Made by a program: the position numbers and the translations under genes. Under the pieces are notes generated by a model. That model was not told the DNA's origin. It ran no database searches and saw only the letters and a program-made list of their open reading frames with translations. This document shows positions 34,614 to 43,898 of a DNA stretch of 64,000 nucleotides, one piece after another (positions within the stretch are counted from its first letter, which is position 1; every line of letters begins with the position of its first letter). Origin of the DNA: Cephalotus follicularis (lineage: Eukaryota > Streptophyta > Magnoliopsida > Oxalidales > Cephalotaceae); assembly GCA_001972305.1 (NCBI GenBank), contig BDDD01002238.1, positions 1 through 64,000 on the forward strand. The letters run 5' to 3'.

Positions 34614-35509
34614 CTACCTTTCGCAATGTCCTTGCCGATGTCCCTTCGCTGTGAAGGTCCCGCTGCTACTAGCTGGTCCAGTAGGTGCTGTAGCCTGACT
34701 CTTCGGGCAATCTCTCATGGAATGGCCAGATGCCCTACACCTAAAACATAATCCGTTCATCCTCCAGTAATCTTTCTGTAAGTGGCCTTTATGACCACAG
34801 TGATAACAAGCTCCAGTTCCTGCATTACTCCCCTGACTAGGAGTACCCTGTGTGGCAGTCTGTCCAGATCTGTTCTTCGATGATTTAGTCGGAGAACCGT
34901 TGCCTTGCCATTTGGAAGAAGCTGGTCTCGTTGGGCTCCGGTTATTTTGTTGTGCTCGGGCCCTCTCTGCTCGGTCCTCACTAGATATGCTCTCCAACAG
35001 CCTCGCCTTTTGAGAGACCTCTGAAAAAGTACCCAGCTCCATAGCCCTAATCCTCGACCGAAGATCCGGTCGCTATCCCTTCAGAAATCTCCGTATCTTT
35101 TTCACTTCGTCAGCTACCAGATAAGGTGAATGTCTGGCTAGCTCCATAAACCTAGCCTGGTATTCGGCCACAGTCCTCTCTCCTTGACGTAACTTAAGAA
35201 GCTCTGTCTCCCTCTGTTCTTGCTCAATCCGGGGTACATAGGAATCGATGAACTCTGTCTGGAATCTCTCCCATGTAGCATCGAGTCTAGTTGACTCTCA
35301 CCTCGCTTTGACCATTTCCCACAAGTGAGTGGCCTCACCCCATAGACGGTACACGGAAAACTTCAATTTCTTTGTGTCGGTACAGTCCATCACTTCAAAG
35401 ATCTTCTCTAAGTCTTGAAGCCATCTTTCAGCAAGCGTAGCATCAAGTTCACCCCAGAGCTGGGTGGATTCTGTCTCATAAACCTTTCGATGTCCCTCCC
35501 AAACTGACT
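34614..35509 (-). pseudogene. gag: Element 5 gag, main part
   Basis: This is the continuation of gag beyond the copia insertion. The order is a capsid-type region (RDIERFMRQNPP near 35480; later RQGERTVAEYQARFMELARH in another frame near 35140-35200), a basic linker (about 34850-35000) and two knuckles. The first knuckle has lost its last Cys (CYHCGHKGHLQKDY). The second is intact (CFRCRASGHSMRDC, about 34705-34750). Several frameshifts and a stop near 35073 break it. Its 5' end is at the target duplication ACTAT. Confidence 0.88.
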
Positions 35510-35514
35510 ACTAT
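35510..35514. other. Target-site duplication ACTAT, left copy (copia element)
   Basis: ACTAT immediately precedes TGTTGG and is repeated at 43549-43553 after CCTACA. This exact 5-bp duplication dates the copia insertion after element 5. Confidence 0.95.
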
Positions 35515-35677
35515 TGTTGGCCTTTGCCACCCCGTTAATTGCATTACCATATATTATTTTGATGATTAACAAACATAGATTACTTGTATGCATAATTTCC
35601 TGAGTTACAACTTCATATACTCACTTGATTTTATGTCCAAAGTTGTGCCAAGATCATTTCTGCAGGTACAGGGCAAT

Positions 35678-36190
35678 CTAGCCGACTAGCAAGCAATCCA
35701 GTCGACTGCCCAAGGTTGTGTAGTCGACTGCCATAGGTTGTGTAGCCGACTGGTTCTTCAACCAAGTCCAGAAATTGCAGGAGCAGATGATCCAGCTGAC
35801 TGCCACAGGTCTCCAGTCGACTGCCAGGCCAAGACAGCCGACTGCCACAGGGGTCCAGTCGACTGCCATGGGTACACATTTCAGGCAGTAACTTCTGTAT
35901 CTTTTTAACACCACATTTAGTCGACTGAAGCAGGGCACCAGTCGACTGCCAGGGGGTCCAGTCGACTGACAGTGAATCCAGCCGACTGTCCACATTTGTG
36001 CAAATTCAGGCAGTAGCATATGTAAACTCCAATTTCAGTTCCACAGCCGACTGGAACAGAGCAACCAGTCGACTGCCATGTCCACCAGCCGACTGCCCAG
36101 ATGATGCAGCCGACTGTCCATCACCAACGGCTATATTCAAATATACGCGCCATCAATCCAGCTGACTGCCGTATAAATCTAGCCGACTGG
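35678..36190 (+). repeat. CAG[C/T]CGACTG array, about 18 units (copia 5' LTR)
   Basis: I count 18 units of CAGCCGACTG or CAGTCGACTG (some TAGCCGACTG, CAGCTGACTG), on average ~29 bp apart. They are separated by non-repeated text in clusters such as CCACAGGG. The array ends 44 bp before the TATA box. GCCGAC equals the CRT/DRE core known to bind CBF/DREB factors in plants. Binding here is inference. Confidence 0.92.
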
Positions 36191-36233
36191 ATTTGTAATA
36201 GACCATTAAAAATAGATCCGTTGGAGGCACATC

Positions 36234-36240
36234 TATATAA
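36234..36240 (+). promoter_or_regulatory. TATA box of the copia LTR promoter
   Basis: TATATAA lies in CTATATAAGG, directly downstream of the motif array and ~550 bp before the primer site. The same site occurs at 42992-42998 in the 3' LTR. Transcription would start about 30 bp further on. Confidence 0.75.
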
Positions 36241-36789
36241 GGAAAATTGGAGCTCTTGCACCATCGATCAAGCATTCAAGTTGCATATTCATTCAAGCTA
36301 TCTCAAGTACAATCCCAAAGCTTTCAAATATCAAAAGAGATCACATCAAAGCTACACCACAATACAAAGCCCTTGTAATTTACATTTTCTATACACTAAG
36401 AGCTTTGAGAGAATTGAGCTATATTGTAAACAAATTCGTTGCAAATTTGTAATCCCTTAAACACTACTTTCACACTAACAAGAGAGGTTGTCTCTTATTT
36501 TTCTCGGTTGGAGCAAATTTGTAATTCGCTTGGTTGGAGCGAAGGTTGTTGAAGCTCGGTTGGAGTTTCAAGCCCGGATTGGGGCATACCTAGTGAAATA
36601 CTCAAGGGGAGGCCTTAGGGAGTGGACGTAGGCGGTTTGCCGAACCACTATACATCCGTTTGCAATTCTTGCAACCCTACACTCTTTACATTTCTGCAAT
36701 TGTGGGTTTGAGTTATTTGAATTGATTGTGATATTTTTGCTAGTTAATTTTTATAAGTCTATTCACCCCCCCTCTAGACTTCCTACAAT

Positions 36790-36801
36790 TGGTATCAGAA
36801 C
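36790..36801 (+). other. Primer-binding site, copia element
   Basis: TGGTATCAGAAC lies two bases after the LTR end. It is complementary to initiator Met-tRNA except near its end. Confidence 0.9.
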
Positions 36802-36843
36802 GGGTTGCTCATATTCCTAAGATTAACATCTTGAGTTAAGATC

Positions 36844-38628
36844 ATGGCCTCACCTAGCATGAACAACCAATCTAGACACAATGACGATGTCTCTGAATTT
36901 AAGGTACCATTCTTTAGTGGTGACGATTTTCCATATTGGAAAAGTCATATGGACATATACCTTAAGTCTAGAGACTTTAGGAATTGGCTTAGAGTAAAAA
37001 ATGGCCCTCACACCCCTATGAAGCTAAATGATAAAAATGAACTCGTTTCCAAACCGGAAGACGAATGGGATGAGGATGACTTTAGGAAATTGACCATAGA
37101 TAATAAGGCTTTAAATATATTGCTTGTCTCTCTTGATAAAACCGAATACAATCTCGTTAGGAGATGTACTTCCGCACATGAAGTGTGGAAATTGCTCATC
37201 CTTACCCATGAGGGTACCGAGCAAGTGTAGAATGCTAAACTTGCTTTATTAAATAGAGATTACAAATTGTTTAAAATGCAACCGAACGAATCCATCAAGA
37301 ATTTGTATAATCGGTTGCTTGACATTACTAATGGTTTACTTGGTCTTGGAAAAGTTTTTGGACAGGATGAAGTCGTTAGAAAATTGCTAGGGTGTCTCAA
37401 TGATGAGTGGGAACCCAAGGTCATAGCAATTGAAGAATCAAAGGATCTCAAGACCATGGAAATTGAAGAATTGCTTGGCTCCCTCATGAATCATGAGGTA
37501 CAATTGAACAAGAAATCCGCAAATCTTGTGGAGACAAAGCCACAAGAGGAAAGAAGGAAGGACATAGCTCTTAAAAGCACTCACAAAGAAGAAATGTCAA
37601 GTGAAGAGGAGCTAGAGGAAGAGGACTATGTTCTCTTTGCGAAACGGTTAACAAAATTCGCAAAGATGAACAAAGCAAGAAGATTTCAAAAGAAGAACTT
37701 CAACAAGGGAGAGAGAAGCAAGATGGATCCTCCCACATGCTTCGAATGCAATAAACTGGGACACATCAAAGTTGATTGTCCACAATTGAAGAAGAAGAAG
37801 CTATTCAAGAAGAAAGCCCTCAAAGCATGGCACCTTAGTGATGACGAATCCTCCGATGATGAAGTCACCGAGCAAGTGGTAAACCTTTGCTTCATGGCAT
37901 TGAGTGACGATGAGGATAGCGAAAATGAGGTAGGTGATTCTTACACATTTGGTGAATTGCAATTTGCCTTTGATGAGTTGCTTGTAGAATTTAATAAGAA
38001 CTGTTCTCAATGCTCATTACTTAAGAAAAACATGACTAGCGTAGAAAAAGAAAAAGAGTTACTAGTCATTGAGAATGAACACTTGAAAAATGATATAGGC
38101 ATTTTAGAACATGAACTAGCTAAAAAGGATAATGACATAGCTAAACCTACTTCATCTAGTGACATTGCCTTAGAAAATGAAATATAATCACTAAGAGAAA
38201 AGAATGTTAATTTAGAAAAATCATTTAGTAAATTCACATTAGGAAGCAAGAAATTAGAGGAGATGCTAGGTAGTCAAAGATCATACCTAGATAAAACCGG
38301 TATAGGCTATGCTCCTCTAGAGGTTAAGGCTAAGTTAAAGAAGACTAGAACTAGACCTCATTGCACATATTGCCATAAAGTAGGACATGCATTTAATAAA
38401 TGTTTTAAAAGGATTGGTAATCATCAGTCACACACTAGACCTTCACCTAATCATAATCCAATTACATTTAGACAAGTTTGGGTTACCAAGGGAACTATTA
38501 GTCCTAAATGTAACATTAAAGGACCCAATAAACAATGGGTACCAAGATCAAATTCATTTAACACTTTTGTAGGTGGAACAATGCTTGCGGGCAAACCACA
38601 AAGAGGAACCACCGTGGTATGTGGATAG
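36844..38628 (+). pseudogene. gag: Copia gag with two zinc knuckles
   Basis: A single frame from ATG 36844 reaches 38628 with only two stops, TAG at 37228-37230 and TAA at 38185-38187. The N-terminal part (PFFSGDDFPYWKSHMDIYL) is the copia Gag capsid signature. A CCHC knuckle spans 37738-37779. An acidic, then lysine-rich coiled-coil-like stretch (about 37950-38260) follows. A second CCHC knuckle lies at 38362-38403 (C-TY-C-HKVG-H-AFNK-C). The long Gag with an additional C-terminal knuckle fits the Sirevirus lineage. Protease follows in a +1 frame, probably because of an indel at about 38575-38590. Confidence 0.9.
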
Positions 38629-39480
38629 CGGGTGCTCGAAGCACATGACCGGTGACAAAAGCCTCTTCATTGATCTCAAGGAAGTCGATGGAGGAAAGGT
38701 CACCTTTGGGGATAACAACAAGGCCAAAATTTGTGACATTGGCTCAATAGGTAACAAATTCACTACCTTAATTGAAAATGTCTCATATGTTGTAGGCCTT
38801 AAGCATAATTTGCTTAGTGTTAGTCAATTATGTGATAAAGCATATAAAGTTAATTTTGAATCCTCACTTTGTCACATTATTGATTCTAGCACCAAAGTTG
38901 TGAAGTTTGTTGGTCATAGACAAGGCAATGTGTATGTTGTTTATCTAAAAGAAATGTTTTCAAAAGATGTTTGTTTTAATGCAAATACAAATGACAAATG
39001 GCTTTGGCATAGAAGGTTAGGCCATGCTAGCATGGATGTTCTTGCCAAACTTTCAAGAAAAGATTTAGTAATTGGTTTGCCAAAAATAAAATTTGAAAAT
39101 GATAAATTGTGTGATGCTTGTGCACAAGGCAAACAAACAAGAACATCTTTTAAGGCTAAAAATGTCGTTTCTACTACTCGTATTTTACAATTATTGCACA
39201 TTGATTTGTTTGGACCAACTAGAACTTTAAGTCTTGGTGGTAAACAATACGGCCTAGTTATTGTAGATGACTATTCTAGGTTTACTTGGGTTATTTTCTT
39301 GGCTTTAAAGAGTGATGCCTTAGATTCCTTTGTTAAATTTGGTAGATGAATTCAAAATGAAAAGAGTCTATCGATTGTTAGCATACGTAGTGATCACGGC
39401 AAAGAATTTGAAAACCTTGGTTTTGAAAATTTTTGTGATGAACTAGGTATTCACCATAACTTCTCGCTTTACCTTACCGC
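38573..39480 (+). pseudogene. pol: Copia protease and truncated integrase
   Basis: Protease active site DSGC begins at 38624 (WYVDSGCSKHMTGD). The integrase zinc module is HRRLGH, then CDACAQGK (about 39008-39130). The first catalytic Asp is in LLHIDLFGP near 39195-39220. A TGA stops the frame at 39347-39349. In the following sequence the second Asp is readable (SDHGKEF near 39392). The reading then breaks at about 39472, before the region where the catalytic Glu should be, and jumps into the end of reverse transcriptase (TASRPDI). Integrase C-terminus and the reverse-transcriptase catalytic core are deleted. Confidence 0.9.
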
Positions 39481-40072
39481 TAGTAGACCGGACATAATGT
39501 TTAGTGTATGTCTTTGTGCCAGGTATCAATCTTCACCTAAAGAATCTCACTTAACCGCGGTTAAGCGAATCTTTAGATATCTTGCATACACCCCTATATT
39601 AGGATTGTTTTATTCGCATGATTCATTGTGTAATTTGCATGCTTATTCCGATGCCGATTATGGTGGTTGCAAGCTAGATAGAAAGAGCACTAGTGGCACT
39701 TGCCAATTTCTAGGAAATTCTTTAGTGTCTTGGTTCTCCAAGAAACAAAATAGTGTTGCTCTATCAACCGCCAAAGCCGAATATGTAGCGGCCGGAAGTT
39801 GTTGTGCACAAGTCTTGTGGCTAAAGCAACAACTTTGTGACTTCGGCATTAGCATTAGCAATGTATGTATAAAATGTGATAATACTAGTGCTATCAACTT
39901 GAGTAGAAATCCCGTTCAACACTCTAAGTCTAAACATATTGAAATTATACATCATTTTCTTAGAGACCATGTTGAAAAGGGTGATATTTTCCTTGAATAT
40001 ATTGACACTTTGAACCAAGTTGCAGATATATTCACGAAGCCGCTGGACAATGAACGATTCTGCACATTGTGA
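39481..40072 (+). pseudogene. pol: Copia reverse-transcriptase end and RNase H
   Basis: It begins at TASRPDIMFSVCLCARYQ, the last conserved block of copia reverse transcriptase. RNase H is complete by motif: SDADYGGC near 39650, STAKAEYVAAG near 39770, and the ADIFTKPLD ending near 40045. The frame closes at 40070-40072. There is no YVDD motif anywhere in the element, so polymerase function is lost. The open frame itself is otherwise undamaged. Confidence 0.92.
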
Positions 40073-40317
40073 AGGGAGCTGGGTATGCAAAATCCCTCCT
40101 AACTCATTATATGTGAAATTGTGATGTTTTATTAATTTTTTGATTGAATTGATTGAAAAATATTTTCAAAATTCATCATGCATTTAAACATTGAGTTTTC
40201 AACTCAATGACACAAATTAGCTCATGTACCTAGGTTGCTATTAGTCCATAATAGTTAACCAAAGGTTTGCAAATCAAATTGGATAGGCATTTTCTGCATT
40301 TCCATTTTCTGCAGAAA

Positions 40318-40391
40318 ACAGCCGACTGGACAACTTGTCTAGTTTACTGCCTGCCATCCAGTTGACTGCCATTAATGGCCCAGTCGACTGG
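40318..40391 (+). repeat. Internal CAG[C/T]CGACTG mini-array before the extra ORF
   Basis: Two clear units (CAGCCGACTG and CAGTCGACTG) and two degenerate ones lie between RNase H and the extra ORF. A TATA-like TTTATACCC follows at 40411-40419. This repeats in small the array-then-TATA layout of the LTR. Confidence 0.75.
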
Positions 40392-40410
40392 AATTGCGAT
40401 AATCAGGGTT

Positions 40411-40419
40411 TTTATACCC
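40411..40419 (+). promoter_or_regulatory. Possible internal promoter (TATA-like) for the extra ORF
   Basis: TTTATACCC lies 20 bp after the mini-array and about 90 bp before the ATG at 40506. This is suggestive layout only. Confidence 0.35.
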
Positions 40420-40505
40420 GATTTTCTCCTGCCTCTCTCACTTCTCACAATATTATAAATGCCCAAAAACCCTTCTCTCTCAAATCCGAACCTGCATTTG
40501 ATCCA

Positions 40506-41660
40506 ATGGCACCTAAGAGACAAAGGGGCATGGCTTCTAGGCAAGCAAGGACATCACAAGCGGAGTTAGGGTACGACAACACACTCTTTCTCTCCAAAGA
40601 GAAAGAGATTAGGTATAACTCTATTTTTAGCTCTGTCAAGTTGCATTTTGAGAAATGGTTTAGTAGAGATGTTCTTATTAGCAATCTTGCTGTTGTCATG
40701 ACATGGTTAGAAACAATGGGGTGGTTTGATTACCTTTGCTCATCTCATGTCATATACCCTAGATTAGTGAAGTTGTTTTATGCTAATTTAGAGTCTTCCA
40801 CCACTTGCATTGCTAATTCCTTTGTTTTAGGCACTCCTATATCAATAACACCTGATTTGATAGTCAAAACCCTAGGAATTCCTAATGACGGAATCACTCA
40901 CTTTAATGATGTAGAAAAACGAGAAGCTTTAGGGATATGTTTAGAGCATCCGGATTTCAATCCGATCATGACCGTGACTAGTAGTCACCTCCCTATTGCC
41001 ACCAGGATAATTCTTTTACTTGTCATAAACACTTTCTTACCAAGAGAAGGCTCGCACACTCTTCCTTCAGAGCGAGACCTTAAATTCATTGCATGTGTCA
41101 AGAATGGAACTCAAATAAACCTTCCCTACCTTATTATCAACCACTTGTTGTCTAGACCGAATCACACTCCTTATCCTATGCTTCTCAGTAGGATCATTAT
41201 GGTAGTTCTTGCATCCCTAAACATTGACATTCCTGAAGATGAGCAATGTGTCAAACCATCCCATAAGCAGTTGGTTAATAAGGCGGGACTTAGACTTTGT
41301 AACATTAGATTTTAGGATGGTTTATGGGTTAAGCTACAAGGCCAGGGTAGAGAGCAAATGAGAGAGCAAGTTAATGTAAGAGCAGGAGATGATGAGGATG
41401 ATGATGAGGACGATACTCAGCAGTTTGAGGTGCGTCCGAATATTGGCACGAGCAGCAACAGCAGCAGGCCTACCCTGGAGTCACTTCAGGCTAGGATGGA
41501 TCTTGCTCAAGCCGATATCGAGTATCTCAAAGGAAAAATGAACCAGTTTAGTGAGGGACAAGCAAATATCATTCAAGGTCAAGCCGATATCCTTCAGGGA
41601 CAAGCAAATCTCCTTCAGTTGTTTCAAAATGCTTTTCCTCAGCACCCTCCTCCCTCTTGA
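40506..41660 (+). pseudogene. Extra ORF after pol (plant transposon-protein domain), one stop
   Basis: A 385-codon frame in the sense orientation sits where some Sireviruses carry an envelope-like gene. I chose ATG 40506 (MAPKRQRGMASRQ) because the upstream in-frame ATG at 40335 would translate the motif array. Residues ~1-270 resemble a domain widespread in plant retrotransposons (plant transposon-protein / Transposase_32 type), including LVKLFYANLE, SFVLGTPISITPD and LGIPNDGITHF. An in-frame TAG lies at 41313-41315. The rest continues in the same frame with an acidic run (DDEDDDEDD) and a coiled-coil-like end with the 7-residue repeat GQA[N/D]I[I/L]Q. I see no convincing signal peptide or membrane anchor, so an envelope role is not supported. 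Function is unknown. Confidence 0.75.
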
Positions 41661-42257
41661 GCTACACTTGCATTCTCATGTGTTTTCTTTGTAGTTTCAA
41701 ACCTTGTTTATGTAATGAATTTCTATGTTTATGTAAACGACAATGTGGTTTATGAACTTGAAAGTTTTAAGTATTTAATGATAATATGCTTTGATCTTTA
41801 TTGTTTTGAATGACAAGGTGTTTCAATATTCATTGTTTTGTGTTGTGTTGAATGGATGTGGTTCCTCTTATTGCCTTAATCTTATTGTTAAAATTGAATG
41901 CATATGTTAAGGGGGAGCTCTTCAATCCATGCTATGATTGAGGGGGGGCTTCCGTTTCTCCTTTTGTTGTTTGACAAAAAGGGGGAGAGATATATTTTGC
42001 ATTGCATGAAAAAGGTTGATTGAAATTGCATATTGTTTAAGTACAAAAAGGGAGATTATATTGCATTGCATGAAAAAGTTTTCTTGAGATTGCATATTGT
42101 TAAGATGAGTTGTAATCTTTAAAATCTTGCATTGAGCAAGTATGTTTTCATATGTCATATGCATTGGATAAGACAAAATTGATAAAATTGGATTTTGAAC
42201 TAAAAATGATTAAGTTGGTCAAGAATTCATGCAAAATACGCATGTTTTGTAAATCAT
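41661..42257 (+). other. Copia 3' untranslated region with several polypurine-like tracts
   Basis: There is no gene here. AAGGGGGAGC (about 41909), GAGGGGGGGC (41940), AAAAAGGGGGAGAG (about 41976) and AAAAAGGGAGAT (about 42045) recur before the true tract. Repetition of this motif upstream of the 3' LTR is a known Sirevirus signature. Confidence 0.8.
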
Positions 42258-42272
42258 CAAAAAGGGGGAGAT
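42258..42272 (+). other. Polypurine tract, copia element
   Basis: AAAAAGGGGGAGAT lies directly before the TGTTGG start of the 3' LTR. Confidence 0.9.
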
Positions 42273-43548
42273 TGTTGGCCTTTGCCAACCCGTTAATTGC
42301 ATTACCATATATTATTTTGATGATTAACAAACATAGATTACTTGTATGCATAATTCCCTAAGTTACAACTTCATATACTCACTTGATTTTATGTGCAAAG
42401 TTGTGCCAAGATCATTTCTGCAAGTACAGGGCAATCCAGCCGACTGGCAAGCAATCCAGTCGACTGCCCAAGGTTGTGTAGTCGACTGCCATAGGTTGTG
42501 TACCCGACTGGTTCTTCAACCAAGTCCAGAAATTGCAGGAGCAGATGATCCAGCCGACTGCCACAGGGCTCCAGTCGACTGCCAGGGCAAGACAGCCGAA
42601 TGCCACAGGGGTCCAGTCGACTGCCATGGGTACACATTTCAGGCAGTAGCTTCTGTATCTTTTTAACATCTCATTTAGTCGACTGAAGCAGGGCACCAGT
42701 CGACTGCCAGGGGGTCCAGTAGACTGCCAGTGAATCCAGCCGACTGTCCACATTTGTGCAAATTCAGGCAGTAGCATATGTAAACTCCAATTTCAGCTCC
42801 ACAGCCGACTGGAACAGAGCAACCAGTCGACTGCCATGTGCACCAGCCGACTGCCCAGATGATGCAGCCGACTGTCCATCACCAACGGCTATATTCAAAT
42901 ATACGCGCCATCAATCCAGCTGACTGCCGTATAAATCCAGCCGACTGGATTTGTAACAGACCATTAAAAATAGATCCGTTGGAGGCACAACTATATAAGG
43001 AAAATTGGAGCTCTTGCACCATTGATCAAGCATTCAAGTTGTATATTCATTCAAGCTATCTCAAGTACAATCCAAAAGTTTTCAAATATCAAAAGAGATC
43101 ACATCAAAGCTACACCACATTACAAAGCCCTTGCAATTTACATTTTCTATACACTAAGAGCTTTGAGAGAATTGAGCTATATTGTAAACAAATTCGTTGC
43201 GAATTTGTAATCCCTTAAACACTACTTTCACACTAACAAGAGAGGTTGTGTCTTGTTGTGCTCAGTTGGAGCAGATTTGTAATTCGCTTGGTTGGAGCGA
43301 AGGTTGTTGAAGCTCGGTTGGAGTTTCAAGCCCGGATCGGGGCATACCTAGTGAAATACTCAAGGGGAGGCCTTGGGGAGTGGACGTAGGCGGTTTTCTG
43401 AACCACTATACATCCGTTTGCAATTCTCTCAACCCTACACTCTTTACATTTTCGTAATTGTGTGTTTCAGTTATTTAAATTGATTGTGATATTTTTGCTA
43501 GTTAATTTTTATAAGTCTATTCACCCCCCCCCCTTTAGACTTCCTACA
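42273..43548 (+). repeat. Copia element 3' LTR
   Basis: It is the partner of 35515-36787 with scattered substitutions and a longer C run near its end. Its motif array spans 42438-42949 and its TATA box is at 42992-42998. The target duplication ACTAT follows at 43549-43553. Confidence 0.95.
42438..42949 (+). repeat. CAG[C/T]CGACTG array (copia 3' LTR)
   Basis: It matches the 5' LTR array unit for unit, with point differences in a few units (for example CAGTAGACTG near 42717 and CAGCCGAATG near 42592). No unit was gained or lost between the two LTRs since insertion. Confidence 0.9.
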
Positions 43549-43578
43549 ACTATCCTCTCCTGGGCAGTGATCGGGAGC

Positions 43579-43788
43579 TCAATGTTGCGGCCGAGCTTGC
43601 GCGTAGTAATGGCGCATCTCCTCCGTATTAGCCATATTAAAGGCCATCTGTTGCTGGAAGTAATCCGCAATCTGGGTCATCGAGTCCCTATCATCTTGGG
43701 GAACATTCACTCCTTGCGGCATATTCGCTTCCTCAGGGGCATTGGCTCCAACGGCTCTAGCCCTACCACGTGTTCTCCTTCGGTCCAT
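43579..43788 (-). pseudogene. gag: Element 5 gag, N-terminal part
   Basis: The minus-strand start MDRRRTRGRARAVGANAPEE lies about 97 bp after the primer site. The reading continues through QIADYFQQQMAFNM to a stop at 43579, near the copia insertion at 43553. The remainder resumes at 35509. The same N-terminus, cut short, is repeated at 28246-28390. Confidence 0.88.
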
Positions 43789-43884
43789 TTGTTCCTATAA
43801 GAAGGATGACGGTTAGTCACAACTTTAGGAAACAATTTATTGATTGCCAAGGAAAGTATCCTAGCTAAGCATATATGGAATATG

Positions 43885-43896
43885 CTCTAATACCAC
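43885..43896 (-). other. Primer-binding site, element 5 (one substitution)
   Basis: The plus strand reads CTCTAATACCAC where the tandem copy has CTCTGATACCAC. It lies next to the LTR end at 43899. Confidence 0.85.
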
Positions 43897-43898
43897 GT

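Larger units (their letters stand above)
35515..36787 (+). repeat. Copia element 5' LTR
   Basis: It starts TGTTGG, ends CTTCCTACA and is nearly identical to 42273-43548. It contains the CAG[C/T]CGACTG array (35678-36190), a TATA box (36234-36240), and the CACCCCCC-CTAGACTT end common in Sirevirus LTRs. The minus-strand open frames across the array translate the repeat (SRLD-type runs) and are not genes. Confidence 0.95.
35515..43548 (+). mobile_element. Copia element, Sirevirus-like, inserted in element 5 gag
   Basis: LTRs of 1273 and 1276 bp (TGTTGGCC...CTTCCTACA) are bounded by the TSD ACTAT. The domain order gag, protease, integrase, RNase H is Ty1/copia, with integrase before the RT/RNase H part. 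A second zinc knuckle, coiled-coil-rich gag, several AAAGGGGGAG tracts before the 3' LTR and an extra ORF after pol are features of Sireviruses. A deletion at about 39472 removes the integrase C-terminus and almost all reverse transcriptase, so it is defective. Confidence 0.93.

Noticed and set aside
35631-36019. Minus-strand open frames of 113-120 codons with repeated SRLD/AVDWT-like peptides
   Set aside because: They are translations of the CAG[C/T]CGACTG array in the LTR. The same occurs at 42389-42777, and the frames have no start context or independent support.
35678-36190. CRISPR-like array of regularly spaced repeats
   Set aside because: Units are only ~10 bp, near-palindromic and irregularly spaced, there are no cas genes, and the context is a plant LTR.
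40335-40505. N-terminal extension of the extra ORF from the in-frame ATG at 40335
   Set aside because: It would translate the motif mini-array and the TATA-like box. The ATG at 40506 begins a basic, protein-like sequence and is preferred.
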